Assembly: GCA_020060385.1 (NCBI GenBank)
Contig: JAGVAH010000097.1
Location: 1-33,178 of the forward strand
Length of the DNA stretch: 33,178 bases
Direction: 5' to 3'
Source of the DNA: Syntrophobacterales bacterium
GTDB lineage: Bacteria > Desulfobacterota > Desulfobaccia > Desulfobaccales > 0-14-0-80-60-11
Below, in pieces: positions 1 to 8,140 of the stretch. A program made the translations under genes and the position numbers. The notes below the pieces were generated by a model, which was given only the letters and a program-made list of their open reading frames with translations, had not been told where the DNA came from and did no database searches. Each line of letters opens with the position of its first letter. Within the stretch, counting starts at the first letter, position 1.

Positions 1-106
1 GGAATCTCCTGTCTGTTTAGTGAGTTACGCCAAACCCATTTTAACAGATTCTCAGGAGTTTTCGGGCCTTTTTTAATCAGTTAACCGGACAGAACTGATT
101 TAATTT

Positions 107-1558
107 ATGAAAAATTTCCAGCGTCAGCTATTAAATAATTTCTTAATAATTTTCGACCAGGGGATAGTATTTTTTTGTCTTATCTTGTCAGCTCTACTGG
201 TCGTCGAAGAAACAGAATCCCTTTCTCTTTCCCAATTTTTCTCTTTACGCCTCAAGGTAGAGGACTTCCTTCTTTTTATAGTGATCGCCATTATCTGGTA
301 TGGCGTCTCCAATTTCTTCGGAGTTTACTATTCCAGGCGTTTGGCCACCTGGAAAAATGAGTTGACCGATATCGTTATCGCCACCTCGGTGGCGACTCTG
401 CTGCTTTTCATCCTGGATGTCATCTTCGACTTGAGATTTATCACCCCCCTTATACTCCTGCTGTTCTGGCTGCAAACCAATGTTCTGGTCATTATCAGCC
501 GCTTCCTTTTCAGGTTTTTTCTGGAACGTCTCCGGGCCAAGGGCATCAATCTGCATTACGTGGTGATCATCGGCACCAACCCGCGAGCCGTGGAATTTGC
601 CAGGAAGATAGAGAGCAAGCTGGAACTGGGGTACCGCATCATTGGCTTTGTGGATGATAACTGGGCCGGAACCAGGGAATTCCTTAAATATGGCTACCCC
701 TTGGTGGCCAATTTTGCTGACTTTCCCGCTTTCTTAAGAAAAAACGTGGTGGATGAGGTGATGATCGATCTGCCTCTGCACTCCTGCTATCGCCAAGCCA
801 CGGCCATCGTGGCCCTGTGCGTCGAGCAAGGCATTATCGTCAGATTTATTTCCGACAGCTTTTATTTGCTGCGCAACATGAAACTGGTGCGGTCAAAATT
901 GGAGCAGTACGAAGACAACGTGGTCATCTCGGTTTACACCGGAGCCATGGGGGGGTGGCCCCTCCTGGCCAAACGGGGTTTTGACCTGGTGGCCTCCTTT
1001 TTTCTCTGCGCCCTTTTTTCCCCCCTGTTTATTACGGTGGGCCTGCTGATTAAATCCCTCTCCCCGGGACCGGTCTTTTTTATCCAGGAGCGGCTGGGCC
1101 TGAATAAAAGAATCTTCCGGTTATATAAATTCCGCACCATGATTCCGGACGCGGAACAACAAATCGTCAATCTGGAATCTTTCAACGAAGCCGATGGTCC
1201 GGTCTTCAAGATCAAAGACGATCCCCGGGTCACCGCCATCGGCAGATTTTTGCGCCGCACCAGTATCGATGAACTCCCCCAGCTGTTCAACGTGCTCCAG
1301 GGGGACATGAGCCTGGTGGGTCCCAGGCCCCTGCCCCTGCGGGACTACGCGGGGTTTAGCCAGGACTGGCAACGGCGCCGCTTCAGCGCTCCTCCCGGCA
1401 TCACCTGCCTGTGGCAGATCAGCGGCAGAAGCACCCTCTCCTTTCAGGATTGGATGCGCCTGGATTTGCAATACATTGACAACTGGTCCTTTGGCCTGGA
1501 TCTGCAAATCCTGGCCAAGACCCTCCCTGCAGTAATAAGGGAAACCGGGGCTTATTAG
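107..1558 (+). CDS. Undecaprenyl-phosphate sugar phosphotransferase (exopolysaccharide initiation)
   Basis: This 483-residue inner-membrane protein should transfer a hexose-1-phosphate from a nucleotide sugar to undecaprenyl phosphate, the first step of exopolysaccharide or O-antigen assembly. The N-terminal half has about four membrane segments (roughly residues 12-32, 53-72, 87-106, 110-133) followed by a nucleotide-binding-like domain (VVIIGTNPRA near 152-161). The C-terminal catalytic domain starts with KRGFDLVAS (289-297) and a membrane helix. It then carries the family blocks YKFRTM (340-345), DELPQLFNVLQGDMSLVGPRP (388-408) and PGITCLWQISGR (430-441). Length and order match the WbaP/EpsE-type polyprenyl glycosylphosphotransferase family; the sugar cannot be told. 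No clear Shine-Dalgarno sequence precedes the ATG at 107, so the start is less certain than the function. No other polymer-assembly gene adjoins it, so it may close a cluster lying to the left of the window. Confidence 0.93.
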   Translation: MKNFQRQLLNNFLIIFDQGIVFFCLILSALLVVEETESLSLSQFFSLRLKVEDFLLFIVIAIIWYGVSNFFGVYYSRRLATWKNELTDIVIATSVATLLLFILDVIFDLRFITPLILLLFWLQTNVLVIISRFLFRFFLERLRAKGINLHYVVIIGTNPRAVEFARKIESKLELGYRIIGFVDDNWAGTREFLKYGYPLVANFADFPAFLRKNVVDEVMIDLPLHSCYRQATAIVALCVEQGIIVRFISDSFYLLRNMKLVRSKLEQYEDNVVISVYTGAMGGWPLLAKRGFDLVASFFLCALFSPLFITVGLLIKSLSPGPVFFIQERLGLNKRIFRLYKFRTMIPDAEQQIVNLESFNEADGPVFKIKDDPRVTAIGRFLRRTSIDELPQLFNVLQGDMSLVGPRPLPLRDYAGFSQDWQRRRFSAPPGITCLWQISGRSTLSFQDWMRLDLQYIDNWSFGLDLQILAKTLPAVIRETGAY

Positions 1559-1564
1559 CAGTAG

Positions 1565-1593
1565 TAGGGCGGGAAAGCGGAGCGCATCCCGCC
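1565..1593. repeat. Palindromic dispersed repeat, left copy flanking the AT-rich island
   Basis: A 29-bp GC-rich element with self-complementary arms GGCGGGA (1568-1574) and TCCCGCC (1587-1593). Its reverse complement matches 3429-3457 at 28 of 29 positions. It lies between two convergent genes, so its hairpin could also end transcription from either side. Confidence 0.8.
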
Positions 1594-1599
1594 TGTAGG

Positions 1600-2196
1600 C
1601 TATTCTTGATATTCAACAATCGAAAAACAAATATTAGGTATTGATTTTATTCGCTCAATAAAGTATCTGATATTTCCGACTGTCGTAGGATAAATATCAT
1701 GCATGAGAATTATATTATTTCCATAATGGTTTATTTTTTTCATTCCATAATCTATCCAATAAGCATTCTTCTTATATTTCCAATCCATTGTATCTACATT
1801 CCAAAACAATTGAGAATATCCAAGTTCTGCAAGGACTTGACTGATAGCTTTGTTGGTTACCCCAAATGGCGGCCTAAACAAGACACAAGTCTCAGTATAT
1901 TGGCATATAAGTTCATGAGCACGAAAGATTTCATCACGGATTTGAGGTTTGCTTAGCCTCATAAGATTTATATGACTAAAGGTATGGTTGCCTATAATAT
2001 GGCCATCCACATGAGCTCGTCTTATTATCGATGATCCTTGTTTGGTTATGAGATTCCTTCCAATTACGAAAAAAATAACTTTAATATCATTCTCGTTAAG
2101 AAAATCTAATAACTTAGGGGTTGTTTCGGGATTTGGACCATCATCAAATGTGAGAACAATACTACAAATATCTTTCGTGGATTGAATGGGGTCCAT
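1600..2196 (-). CDS. Polysaccharide deacetylase (NodB homology domain)
   Basis: This 198-residue protein is a carbohydrate esterase family 4 deacetylase, which removes N- or O-acetyl groups from a polysaccharide using a bound metal. The expected motifs are visible in order: TFDDGP near residues 16-21 (catalytic base and metal Asp), HTFSH at 71-75 (the two metal His), RPPFG at 108-112, and LMHD near 164-167 (C-terminal catalytic His). I chose the ATG at 2196 because AAGAGGTG lies about 9 bases upstream; a GTG four codons earlier falls inside that ribosome-binding site. No signal peptide or membrane anchor is evident, so the protein may be cytoplasmic or use another export route. The gene is strikingly AT-rich compared with the sugar transferase next to it and lies in the bracketed island, which suggests acquisition by transfer. 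Substrate unknown. Confidence 0.9.
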   Translation of the reverse strand: MDPIQSTKDICSIVLTFDDGPNPETTPKLLDFLNENDIKVIFFVIGRNLITKQGSSIIRRAHVDGHIIGNHTFSHINLMRLSKPQIRDEIFRAHELICQYTETCVLFRPPFGVTNKAISQVLAELGYSQLFWNVDTMDWKYKKNAYWIDYGMKKINHYGNNIILMHDIYPTTVGNIRYFIERIKSIPNICFSIVEYQE

Positions 2197-2308
2197 ATCA
2201 ATAATCACCTCTTTTGAAATGATAAAAAGATAGATTGCTAATAACTATTATTAATTATTAATAAATATTATACAAATATACTTAAGAGATCATTTTGGAG
2301 TCAGTTAG

Positions 2309-2983
2309 ATGCTTGAGAATCTTTGGAACTTGAAGATCCAAATCCTACCTGTAGTACTTTCATTAGTAATCTGTGAATTACCTGGGATAACTCGATGGTT
2401 TAAAAAACTACCATACATTCCTATTTATTTCTCGGTTTTTCCCTTTAGTATACTTAATCACGATCTTTCTATATATTTAGGAGAGGATTACTTTTATGGC
2501 AATGGCCGAAACCTTTTAGAAGAAGAAGCAGAAAATCTGCGCAAACATATAATTAATATTTCCATCATTTCGACGACTCTTTCTGTAATTATTACTCCTC
2601 TTATTGGCGGATTCTTTTCTGCATTTTTTCTGCCATTAGATTCATTTCCGGGATTTTGTGTTATATTTATTGCATACAAATTAATTGGTATGACTGAGGC
2701 AGCGCTTGATTTTGGCAAGCATGCTGTAGCAAACAAAAAGACCATGACCTGGTTTCTTCTTGTATATTTAGTTTATTTTGGCCTTTTCCTCCATGTTTTT
2801 GGGACAACATATGATTGGGTAGAACCGTTCATCTTTAAAAAAGATTGGATTGGCCTCTTTAAAACTACCCATGCTTTGTTGTTTGGGAAGTATATTTTTT
2901 CTGCATTAATAATAGCTATTTTAACTAGATTAGCCTATGCAGCAATCACAGACCGAAAGCTCCGCAACCAGATTAAGGATTGA
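2309..2983 (+). CDS. Hypothetical multi-pass membrane protein
   Basis: A 224-residue protein that I cannot assign to a family. Hydrophobic stretches near residues 12-24, 40-50, 90-125, 147-165 and 190-210 suggest four or five membrane segments. An acidic loop around 56-78 is rich in Glu (LLEEEAENLRKH). An SD-like GGAG lies 8 bases before the ATG. It is divergent from the deacetylase and shares its AT-rich composition. It overlaps the next gene by 47 bases, so the two are probably co-transcribed. The coding potential is convincing because a frame this long is rarely open in AT-rich DNA, but no function can be inferred. Confidence 0.7.
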   Translation: MLENLWNLKIQILPVVLSLVICELPGITRWFKKLPYIPIYFSVFPFSILNHDLSIYLGEDYFYGNGRNLLEEEAENLRKHIINISIISTTLSVIITPLIGGFFSAFFLPLDSFPGFCVIFIAYKLIGMTEAALDFGKHAVANKKTMTWFLLVYLVYFGLFLHVFGTTYDWVEPFIFKKDWIGLFKTTHALLFGKYIFSALIIAILTRLAYAAITDRKLRNQIKD

Positions 2984-3413
2984 CGTTGAGCGATATCTTG
3001 AGTCTTTAACATATGATATCTGCGCGCTCTTAAGGAGTGGTCGCAATGATGCTGACGTTATCGCTATTATTTTAACAGAAGCTTTTTTTCGGTCGAAACA
3101 GATTCGTCTTATCGAATATGTAATTTATCGAATCTTGCGATATTTAGGATGCGATTATGCCAATATGATTTCATTGGGGATGGGTCAAGTGCAGGCTCGA
3201 TATTGGCGATCCCCAATTACTTTATTTGGCATTTTATCACCGATGATTGCTTATGATGTGACAAAAAAACATTGGGAACAAAATGGATGGCTCGGGCTTC
3301 CATTGCCTATAAAAATTTCACGGCACGTTGGAGAATTGCGATTTTATTATTTAAACATATCCATTAGATGCCGGAATGAGGTACAAAAATGGATATGCCA
3401 CCTGACTATGTAG
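2937..3413 (+). CDS. Hypothetical protein, coupled to the upstream membrane protein
   Basis: A 158-residue unrecognised protein whose start lies 47 bases inside the preceding gene. The N-terminal part (1-60) looks soluble and helical. The middle (about residues 90-110) is weakly hydrophobic, and the C-terminal part is rich in Arg, Ile and Trp. No catalytic motif was seen. There is no strong ribosome-binding site before the ATG at 2937, which fits translational coupling to the upstream gene. Composition is AT-rich like its partner, and it ends just before the right-hand palindromic repeat. It may work with the membrane protein; that rests on overlap and shared composition only. Confidence 0.6.
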   Translation: MQQSQTESSATRLRIDVERYLESLTYDICALLRSGRNDADVIAIILTEAFFRSKQIRLIEYVIYRILRYLGCDYANMISLGMGQVQARYWRSPITLFGILSPMIAYDVTKKHWEQNGWLGLPLPIKISRHVGELRFYYLNISIRCRNEVQKWICHLTM

Positions 3414-3428
3414 CTTGAAGACGCTAAA

Positions 3429-3457
3429 GGCGGGATGCGCTGCGCTTTCCCGCCCTA
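3429..3457. repeat. Palindromic dispersed repeat, right copy flanking the AT-rich island
   Basis: Inverted counterpart of the element at 1565-1593, with one mismatch in 29. Arms GGCGGGA (3429-3435) and TCCCGCC (3448-3454) can fold into a hairpin just after the last island gene. GC-rich coding resumes immediately to its right. Confidence 0.8.
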
Positions 3458-3475
3458 CGGGATAATGTTGGAAAT

Positions 3476-4438
3476 ATGCCTGAAACCTTACTGGAAACTC
3501 AAGACCTAAGCCGCCACTTCCGCCTGGCCGGGCCCTGGGGCCGGGGGCCGTGGCTCAAGGCGGTGGAGGGAGTGAACCTCTCCGTCCAGGCCGGGGAGAC
3601 CCTGGGCCTGGTGGGGGAGTCCGGCTGCGGCAAGTCCACCCTGGGCCGTCTCATCCTGGCCCTGCTGCCCCCCACCGGGGGCCGGGTCTTCTTCGACGGC
3701 GAAGAATTGACCAAACTTCCCAAGCCCCGCTTGAAACAACTGCGCCGGGAGATGCAGATCGTCTTCCAGGACCCTTACTCTTCCCTGAACCCCCGGCTGA
3801 CGGTGCGCCAGATCCTGGAGGAGCCCTATGCCATTCACGGCCTGGGCGGCCGGGGGGAGCGCCGGGCCTGGGTGGCGGAGCTGCTCCAGGAGGTTGGCCT
3901 AGCCGAGGAACACCTGGAACGCTATCCCCATGAATTCAGCGGCGGCCAGCGCCAGCGCTTGGGAATAGCCCGGGCCCTGGCCCTGAAGCCGAAGCTCATC
4001 GTGGCCGATGAACCGGTCTCGGCCCTGGACGTCTCCATCCAGGCGCAGATCCTCAATCTCCTGGCGGACCTGCAGCAGCGCCACGGCCTCACCTATCTCT
4101 TCATCTCCCACGATTTGAGCGTGATCTCCCAGATCAGCGACCGGGTGGCGGTCATGTACCTGGGCCGGCTGGTGGAGACGGCTCCCCGCGCGGTCTTCGA
4201 CACGGCCAGGCTCCACCCTTACACCGAGGCGCTTTTGGCCGCGGTGCCCCTCCCGGACCCGGGGCGGCCCTTTCAGCCCCCGGAGCTCAAGGGGGACCCC
4301 CCCAGCCCCATTAATATCCCTGCCGGCTGCCCCTTCCATCCCCGCTGCCCGGAAGCCCGGCTGCCTCTCTGCCGGGAAGTGATCCCGGATTACCGGGAAA
4401 CCGCGGCGGCACACTGGGTTTCCTGCCATCTGCGTTAG
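3476..4438 (+). CDS. Oligopeptide/dipeptide-type ABC transporter ATP-binding protein (OppF/DppF-like)
   Basis: This 320-residue ATPase would energise uptake of peptides or related solutes by a binding-protein-dependent importer. The nucleotide-binding domain is complete: Walker [10 protein letters not shown] (47-55), Q-loop [12 protein letters not shown] (95-106), signature FSGGQRQR (154-161), Walker B LIVADEP (174-180), D-loop SALD and switch His212. The C-terminal tail GCPFHPRCP is the oligo_HPY-type extension typical of OppD/OppF ATPases. Such genes normally close an operon of binding protein, two permeases and OppD. None of these is beside it: the island lies upstream and an MFS gene downstream. 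The partners may be encoded elsewhere, or an operon was broken. Substrate cannot be told. Confidence 0.92.
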   Translation: MPETLLETQDLSRHFRLAGPWGRGPWLKAVEGVNLSVQAGETLGLVGESGCGKSTLGRLILALLPPTGGRVFFDGEELTKLPKPRLKQLRREMQIVFQDPYSSLNPRLTVRQILEEPYAIHGLGGRGERRAWVAELLQEVGLAEEHLERYPHEFSGGQRQRLGIARALALKPKLIVADEPVSALDVSIQAQILNLLADLQQRHGLTYLFISHDLSVISQISDRVAVMYLGRLVETAPRAVFDTARLHPYTEALLAAVPLPDPGRPFQPPELKGDPPSPINIPAGCPFHPRCPEARLPLCREVIPDYRETAAAHWVSCHLR

Positions 4439-4525
4439 TCTGCGTTTCCTAACTTGTTCGAGATATTTTCGGGGAATAGTTTATCCACCTGAAATTACTA
4501 CAATTTCTCATCAAAAGACATTGTA

Positions 4526-4588
4526 CTGTAGGGGCGATTCTTGTATTCGCCCCGTGTGGGCGGGCGAACACAAGGTTCGCACCTACAG
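4526..4588. repeat. Dispersed hairpin repeat (GGGCGAA family), copy 1
   Basis: A 63-bp imperfect palindrome beginning CTGTAGGGGCGA and ending TCGCACCTACAG. A second copy is at 18552-18611, and a short core occurs in the terminator at 17407-17433. An 82-codon frame reading through it is spurious. The rest of the 4439-4790 gap holds only this element and the C5T3/A3G5 hairpin at 4681-4706. Confidence 0.75.
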
Positions 4589-4680
4589 AAAAATTGCTGT
4601 TAGATGGCGACTTGGTATAAGCCCCCTTTTATTTAAAAAGATGATTTCAGTAGTGCTTTCGGCATGTTATCCAAAATTAC

Positions 4681-4706
4681 CCCTCCCCCCTTTAAAAAAG
4701 GGGGAG
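4681..4706. repeat. C-tract/G-tract hairpin repeat
   Basis: Short inverted repeat of the form CCCCCTTT-AAAAAAGGGGG. The same core recurs twice at 27184-27262. It may act as a bidirectional transcription stop, but it has no extended U-tract. Confidence 0.5.
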
Positions 4707-4790
4707 AATGCTTACCATTTCTCAAGCCTCATCCCCTTGATGAGAATAATCTGCATTAATGCAGGATAACGTTGGACGCGGAAACCGCGC

Positions 4791-5966
4791 ATGACACCAT
4801 TCATAACCCTCCTGTTGGCCGGGTTTCTGGCCCGGTTCAGCTACCAGATGGCCCGGAGCCCGGTGCTCCCCCGCTTTGCCCAGGACCTGGGGGCCGCGCC
4901 GGAATTCATCGGCCTCATCGTGGCCGCGTCCACCATTTCCGGGGTCCTCATCAAGCTGCCCGCGGGGGCCCTCTCCGATATTCTGGGGCGTAAGCGCATG
5001 CTGCTCCTGGGGGGCCTCTTTTTCGCCATCCCCCCCTTTTTCTACCCCCTGATTCACTCCCCCGGCCCCCTCCTGGCCCTGCGCTTCCTCCACGGCTTAG
5101 CCACCGCCATCTTCTCCCCGGTGGCCGCGGCCGCGGTCGCCGACCTGGCCTCCCGGCGGCGGGGGGAGCAACTGGGCTGGTTCGCGGCCGCCAGCGACCT
5201 GGGGGCCACCTTGGGACCCCTGATGGGGGGATTAATCTTGTATTACACTGCCAGCTACGGCCAGACGTATCTGGTGGTGGGGTGCCCGGGACTGCTGCCC
5301 CTGGGGCTCCTGCTGCGCCTGCCGGAGCCTCCCCGGGAGCCTGCCGGGAAATCGTCTTTGGGGGAGCGGCTCCGGGGTTTTGGGGAGGGGATAAGGGAAG
5401 TGCTGGCCAGCCGGGGGGTACTCATCGCCTCCAGCTTGGAAGCCGTGCTCTACGTGGGCTACGGCGCGTTTTTGGGCTTTTTCCCCACCTATGGCCGGAG
5501 CATCGGTTTAAACGACGCCCAAATCGCGGTGGTGATGGGCGGGCAACTCGCCACCACCATGCTGGCCAAGCCCATCTCCGGACGACTCTCCGACACCTGG
5601 GGCCGCAAACCCATGATCGTGGCCGGATTATGTCTCTGCGCCGGGACCCTTCCCCTGATCCCCGCTCTCACCTCGATCTGGGCACTCTTGATCATCTCCG
5701 CTGGCTTCGGCCTGGGGGTGGCCATTGTCACCCCGTCCACCACCGCGCTGGTGGCGGACCTGGTGCGGGGCCGGCGCATGGGCTCGGCCATGGGGGTCTT
5801 CGGCACCATCTGGGACAGCGGCGAGGCCGCGGGGCCCATTCTGGCCGGATTTCTCATTGCTTCCCTGTCTTACTCCTATGCCTTCAGTTTGATCGGGGCC
5901 TTGATGTCAGGGATGGCCCTGTTTTTTGCCCTGGCGGTCCAAGACCCGGGGACCTCCCGGACCTGA
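4791..5966 (+). CDS. Major facilitator superfamily transporter
   Basis: A 391-residue, probably 12-helix inner-membrane permease of the MFS. Each half carries the loop 2-3 motif A signature: GALSDILGRKR in the N-terminal half (about residues 59-69) and SGRLSDTWGRKP in the C-terminal half. This confirms two six-helix bundles. The central loop near 185-205 is hydrophilic (EPPREPAGKSSLGERLRGFG). The family includes drug/H+ antiporters and sugar or acid carriers; the overall look resembles the drug-efflux (DHA1) type, but no substrate can be given. The ATG at 4791 fits the usual short N-terminus before helix 1, although no strong ribosome-binding site is visible. It is separated from its neighbours by more than 150 bases on each side, so it is probably transcribed alone. 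Confidence 0.9.
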   Translation: MTPFITLLLAGFLARFSYQMARSPVLPRFAQDLGAAPEFIGLIVAASTISGVLIKLPAGALSDILGRKRMLLLGGLFFAIPPFFYPLIHSPGPLLALRFLHGLATAIFSPVAAAAVADLASRRRGEQLGWFAAASDLGATLGPLMGGLILYYTASYGQTYLVVGCPGLLPLGLLLRLPEPPREPAGKSSLGERLRGFGEGIREVLASRGVLIASSLEAVLYVGYGAFLGFFPTYGRSIGLNDAQIAVVMGGQLATTMLAKPISGRLSDTWGRKPMIVAGLCLCAGTLPLIPALTSIWALLIISAGFGLGVAIVTPSTTALVADLVRGRRMGSAMGVFGTIWDSGEAAGPILAGFLIASLSYSYAFSLIGALMSGMALFFALAVQDPGTSRT

Positions 5967-5999
5967 TCCCGATTTTTCCAGCAATTCGTCACAAGCCAT

Positions 6000-6021
6000 C
6001 CTAGACATTTTATGTTCTAGG
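6000..6021 (+). terminator. Possible hairpin downstream of the MFS gene
   Basis: CCTAGACAT and ATGTTCTAGG pair around a TTT loop with one bulged base. A T-rich run follows about 17-29 bases later (6038-6050). This could terminate the MFS transcript, but the distance to the T-run makes it weak. Confidence 0.3.
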
Positions 6022-6118
6022 CAAAATATCTCCTTTAGATTTTTTTTTAAACTTCCGAAAAAAAGTTTAAAGATAGCGATTGGGAGAGATGGGAAAAAAG
6101 GCCGGGAGGTAAACAACG

Positions 6119-7753
6119 ATGAGTCTCAGGGCTAAGTTTTTTACTTTTATGGGGTTGACTCTCATAGGGTTAACCGTCTTTGCCGCAATTGCCTGGAATA
6201 CCCTGAACACCACCAAAGTCAACGGCCCCCTTTACCAGAAAATCGTGCAGGGAAAGGACCTGATTGCGGATATCCTGCCACCGCCTGAGTACATCATCGA
6301 AAGCTATTTCGTGCTCTTCCAGATGCTGGAGGAGACCGATGCCGGCAAACTGAAGGACCTGGCCCTCAAATCCAAAGCCTTGCGGGAAGAGTACGATAAG
6401 CGGCATGAATTCTGGCAGAAATCGCTGCCGGCAGGCACATTGAAGGAAACAATGGTAGTTAAATCGTACATCCCCGCCAAGAAATTCTATGAAATAAGAG
6501 ATACGGAAGTGATTCCCGCCCTCCTTAAGGGCGAGAAGGGGAAAGTCCAAAAAATCATGCGGGAGGTTCTGGCGCCCCTCTATCAGCAACACCGCATGGC
6601 CATCGATCAGGTGGTGGAGATGGCGGACAAGGGTCTTACGCACGATGAAAAGAATGCCGCTGAGATCATCAGGACCAGATTCATAATCTTGACAGGGTTG
6701 GGAGCATTGATCATCGTCGGCACCTTGCTCCTGGGAGGCCTGTATATCACCTTCGGCATTTTGAGGCCCATAAACCGGGCCACCTCGGCCATCGATCAGA
6801 GCACTGATCAAGTGGCCACCGCTTCAGCCCAGGTCTCTTCAACTTCCCAACAGCAAGCGGAAGGAGCCAGCGAACAGGCGGCGTCCATCGAGGAAGCCTC
6901 CTCATCTTTGGAGGAGATGGCCGCGAAGACCAAAGAGAATCTGGAGAAAGCCGTGCACGCCAATACCCTCATGGAGGGGACCTCCAAGGTGGTCAAGATC
7001 TCTTCGGAGTCGATGCATAAACTCGCCTCTTCCATGGCGGAGATCTCCAAGGCCTCCGAGGAAACCTCAAAGATCATCAAGACCATTGATGAAATTGCCT
7101 TCCAGACAAATCTCTTGGCCCTTAATGCCGCGGTGGAAGCGGCCAGGGCGGGTGAGGCCGGAGCAGGCTTTGCAGTGGTGGCCGATGAAGTGAGAAACCT
7201 GGCCATGAGAGCCGCGGAGGCGGCCAAAAATACTGCGGTCTTGATAGAAGGGACCGTAAACAAGGTAAAGGAAGGGTCGGAAGTAGTCCAGAAGACCTGC
7301 TCAGAATTCTCCCAGGTGGCAGCGGAAGTCTCCAAGGTGGAAGATCTGGTGGCGGAAATCACGGCTGGCTCCCAGGAGCAGGCTCAAGGGATTGAGCAGA
7401 TAAACCGGGCTATCCTCGAAATGAATAAAGTTGTGCAGCAATCTGCCGCCAGTTCGGAAGAAGCCGCTTCAGCTTCGGAGGAGATGTTCGCCCAAGCCGA
7501 GCAGATGAAAAGTTATGTAAAGGGATTGGTGGCTCTGATCGGTGGAAACAACCATGGGGGCAGCGCCGGGAGTCGGAAACCGGCAACTGAGGGCGGACCA
7601 AGTACCACTACCATGCAGGGCACCAAGAGCCTGGAGCCTTACGGGCATAACCAGGGCCGCTCCCGGAAATTGTTTGGCTTTAACGCAGCCAGGAATGAAG
7701 GGAGGGTCCAGGATCATAACCATGGGAAAGGGGGTGAATTTGAGGATTTCTAG
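6119..7753 (+). CDS. Methyl-accepting chemotaxis protein
   Basis: A 544-residue transmembrane chemoreceptor that should control CheA and hence flagellar rotation. Order: TM1 (about 6-27), a helical periplasmic sensor of about 155 residues, TM2 (about 187-213), then the cytoplasmic signalling coiled coil. The conserved hairpin tip is intact ([20 protein letters not shown] at 324-343, then [13 protein letters not shown] at 350-362). Only about 20 residues separate TM2 from the coiled coil, so a full HAMP domain seems absent or severely reduced. After residue 510 there is a Gly/Ser/Asn-rich tail with no CheR-tethering NWETF-type end. GGGAGGT lies about 10 bases before the ATG, and a strong terminator follows. 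The ligand is unknown; no che genes are adjacent. Confidence 0.95.
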   Translation: MSLRAKFFTFMGLTLIGLTVFAAIAWNTLNTTKVNGPLYQKIVQGKDLIADILPPPEYIIESYFVLFQMLEETDAGKLKDLALKSKALREEYDKRHEFWQKSLPAGTLKETMVVKSYIPAKKFYEIRDTEVIPALLKGEKGKVQKIMREVLAPLYQQHRMAIDQVVEMADKGLTHDEKNAAEIIRTRFIILTGLGALIIVGTLLLGGLYITFGILRPINRATSAIDQSTDQVATASAQVSSTSQQQAEGASEQAASIEEASSSLEEMAAKTKENLEKAVHANTLMEGTSKVVKISSESMHKLASSMAEISKASEETSKIIKTIDEIAFQTNLLALNAAVEAARAGEAGAGFAVVADEVRNLAMRAAEAAKNTAVLIEGTVNKVKEGSEVVQKTCSEFSQVAAEVSKVEDLVAEITAGSQEQAQGIEQINRAILEMNKVVQQSAASSEEAASASEEMFAQAEQMKSYVKGLVALIGGNNHGGSAGSRKPATEGGPSTTTMQGTKSLEPYGHNQGRSRKLFGFNAARNEGRVQDHNHGKGGEFEDF

Positions 7754-7784
7754 GGGCAGTGTTTTTTTATCAGGAACCCTTAGA

Positions 7785-7820
7785 AAAGAAGCCAGGGGCA
7801 GGTACCCCTGGCTTCTTTGT
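7785..7820 (+). terminator. Rho-independent terminator of the chemoreceptor gene
   Basis: A perfect 14-bp stem (7785-7798 with 7805-7818) closes a 6-base loop and runs into TTTGTCTT. It lies 32 bases past the stop codon at 7753. Confidence 0.85.
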
Positions 7821-7869
7821 CTTGTAGGCACTGGCGGCCTGCCCATGAGGATGCTGGCTTCAGGGGTTA

Positions 7870-8106
7870 TCAGGGATTGGGCACGCCGGCGGGTTTGCAG
7901 AGCAGGTCGGGAGAAGTGGACAGGCGGCCGCACTGCTCGCAGACATACTTGATGTCCTCCAGTTTGCCTTTGCAGTAATGTTTGGTATGCGCCCCCTTTT
8001 CTCCACAGTAAGCGCAGGTCATGGGTTCACCCCCGGGATTGCAGAGGTGGCCGGGCTCCTCCGCCAGGGCCCCGCAGGTGGCACAGGTATAAACTTTCTT
8101 GGCCAT
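7870..8106 (-). CDS. Small protein with three tandem CxxC-x10-C metal-knuckle repeats
   Basis: This 78-residue soluble protein is built from three copies of a CxxCG-x9-C unit: Cys8/11/22, Cys31/34/45 and Cys56/59/70, spaced 23-25 residues apart. In the first two units a His sits two residues before the last Cys (His20, His43), giving a complete C-x2-C-x8-H-x-C zinc-knuckle-like ligand set. The third unit has Leu there. The likely role is binding zinc or iron, perhaps as a redox or regulatory adaptor; no enzyme is implied. The start is certain: AAGGAGGAG lies just upstream of the ATG at 8106. It is transcribed alone, leftward, from a promoter containing a palindromic operator (8141-8170). Similar small Cys-rich proteins are, from memory, common in anaerobic Desulfobacterota. 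Confidence 0.8.
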   Translation of the reverse strand: MAKKVYTCATCGALAEEPGHLCNPGGEPMTCAYCGEKGAHTKHYCKGKLEDIKYVCEQCGRLSTSPDLLCKPAGVPNP

Positions 8107-8140
8107 AACTCCTCCTTGTCAGGCATCTGGTTTCCTATGG

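Noticed and set aside
1-106. A possible hairpin/terminator at 41-100 (CTCAGGAG... and CAGTTAACCGGACAGAACTG)
   Set aside because: The arms are short and imperfect and no partner gene to the left is visible.
4521-4769. An 82-codon frame after the ABC ATPase
   Set aside because: It reads straight through the GGGCGAA hairpin repeat and the C-tract repeat, and has no ribosome-binding site.
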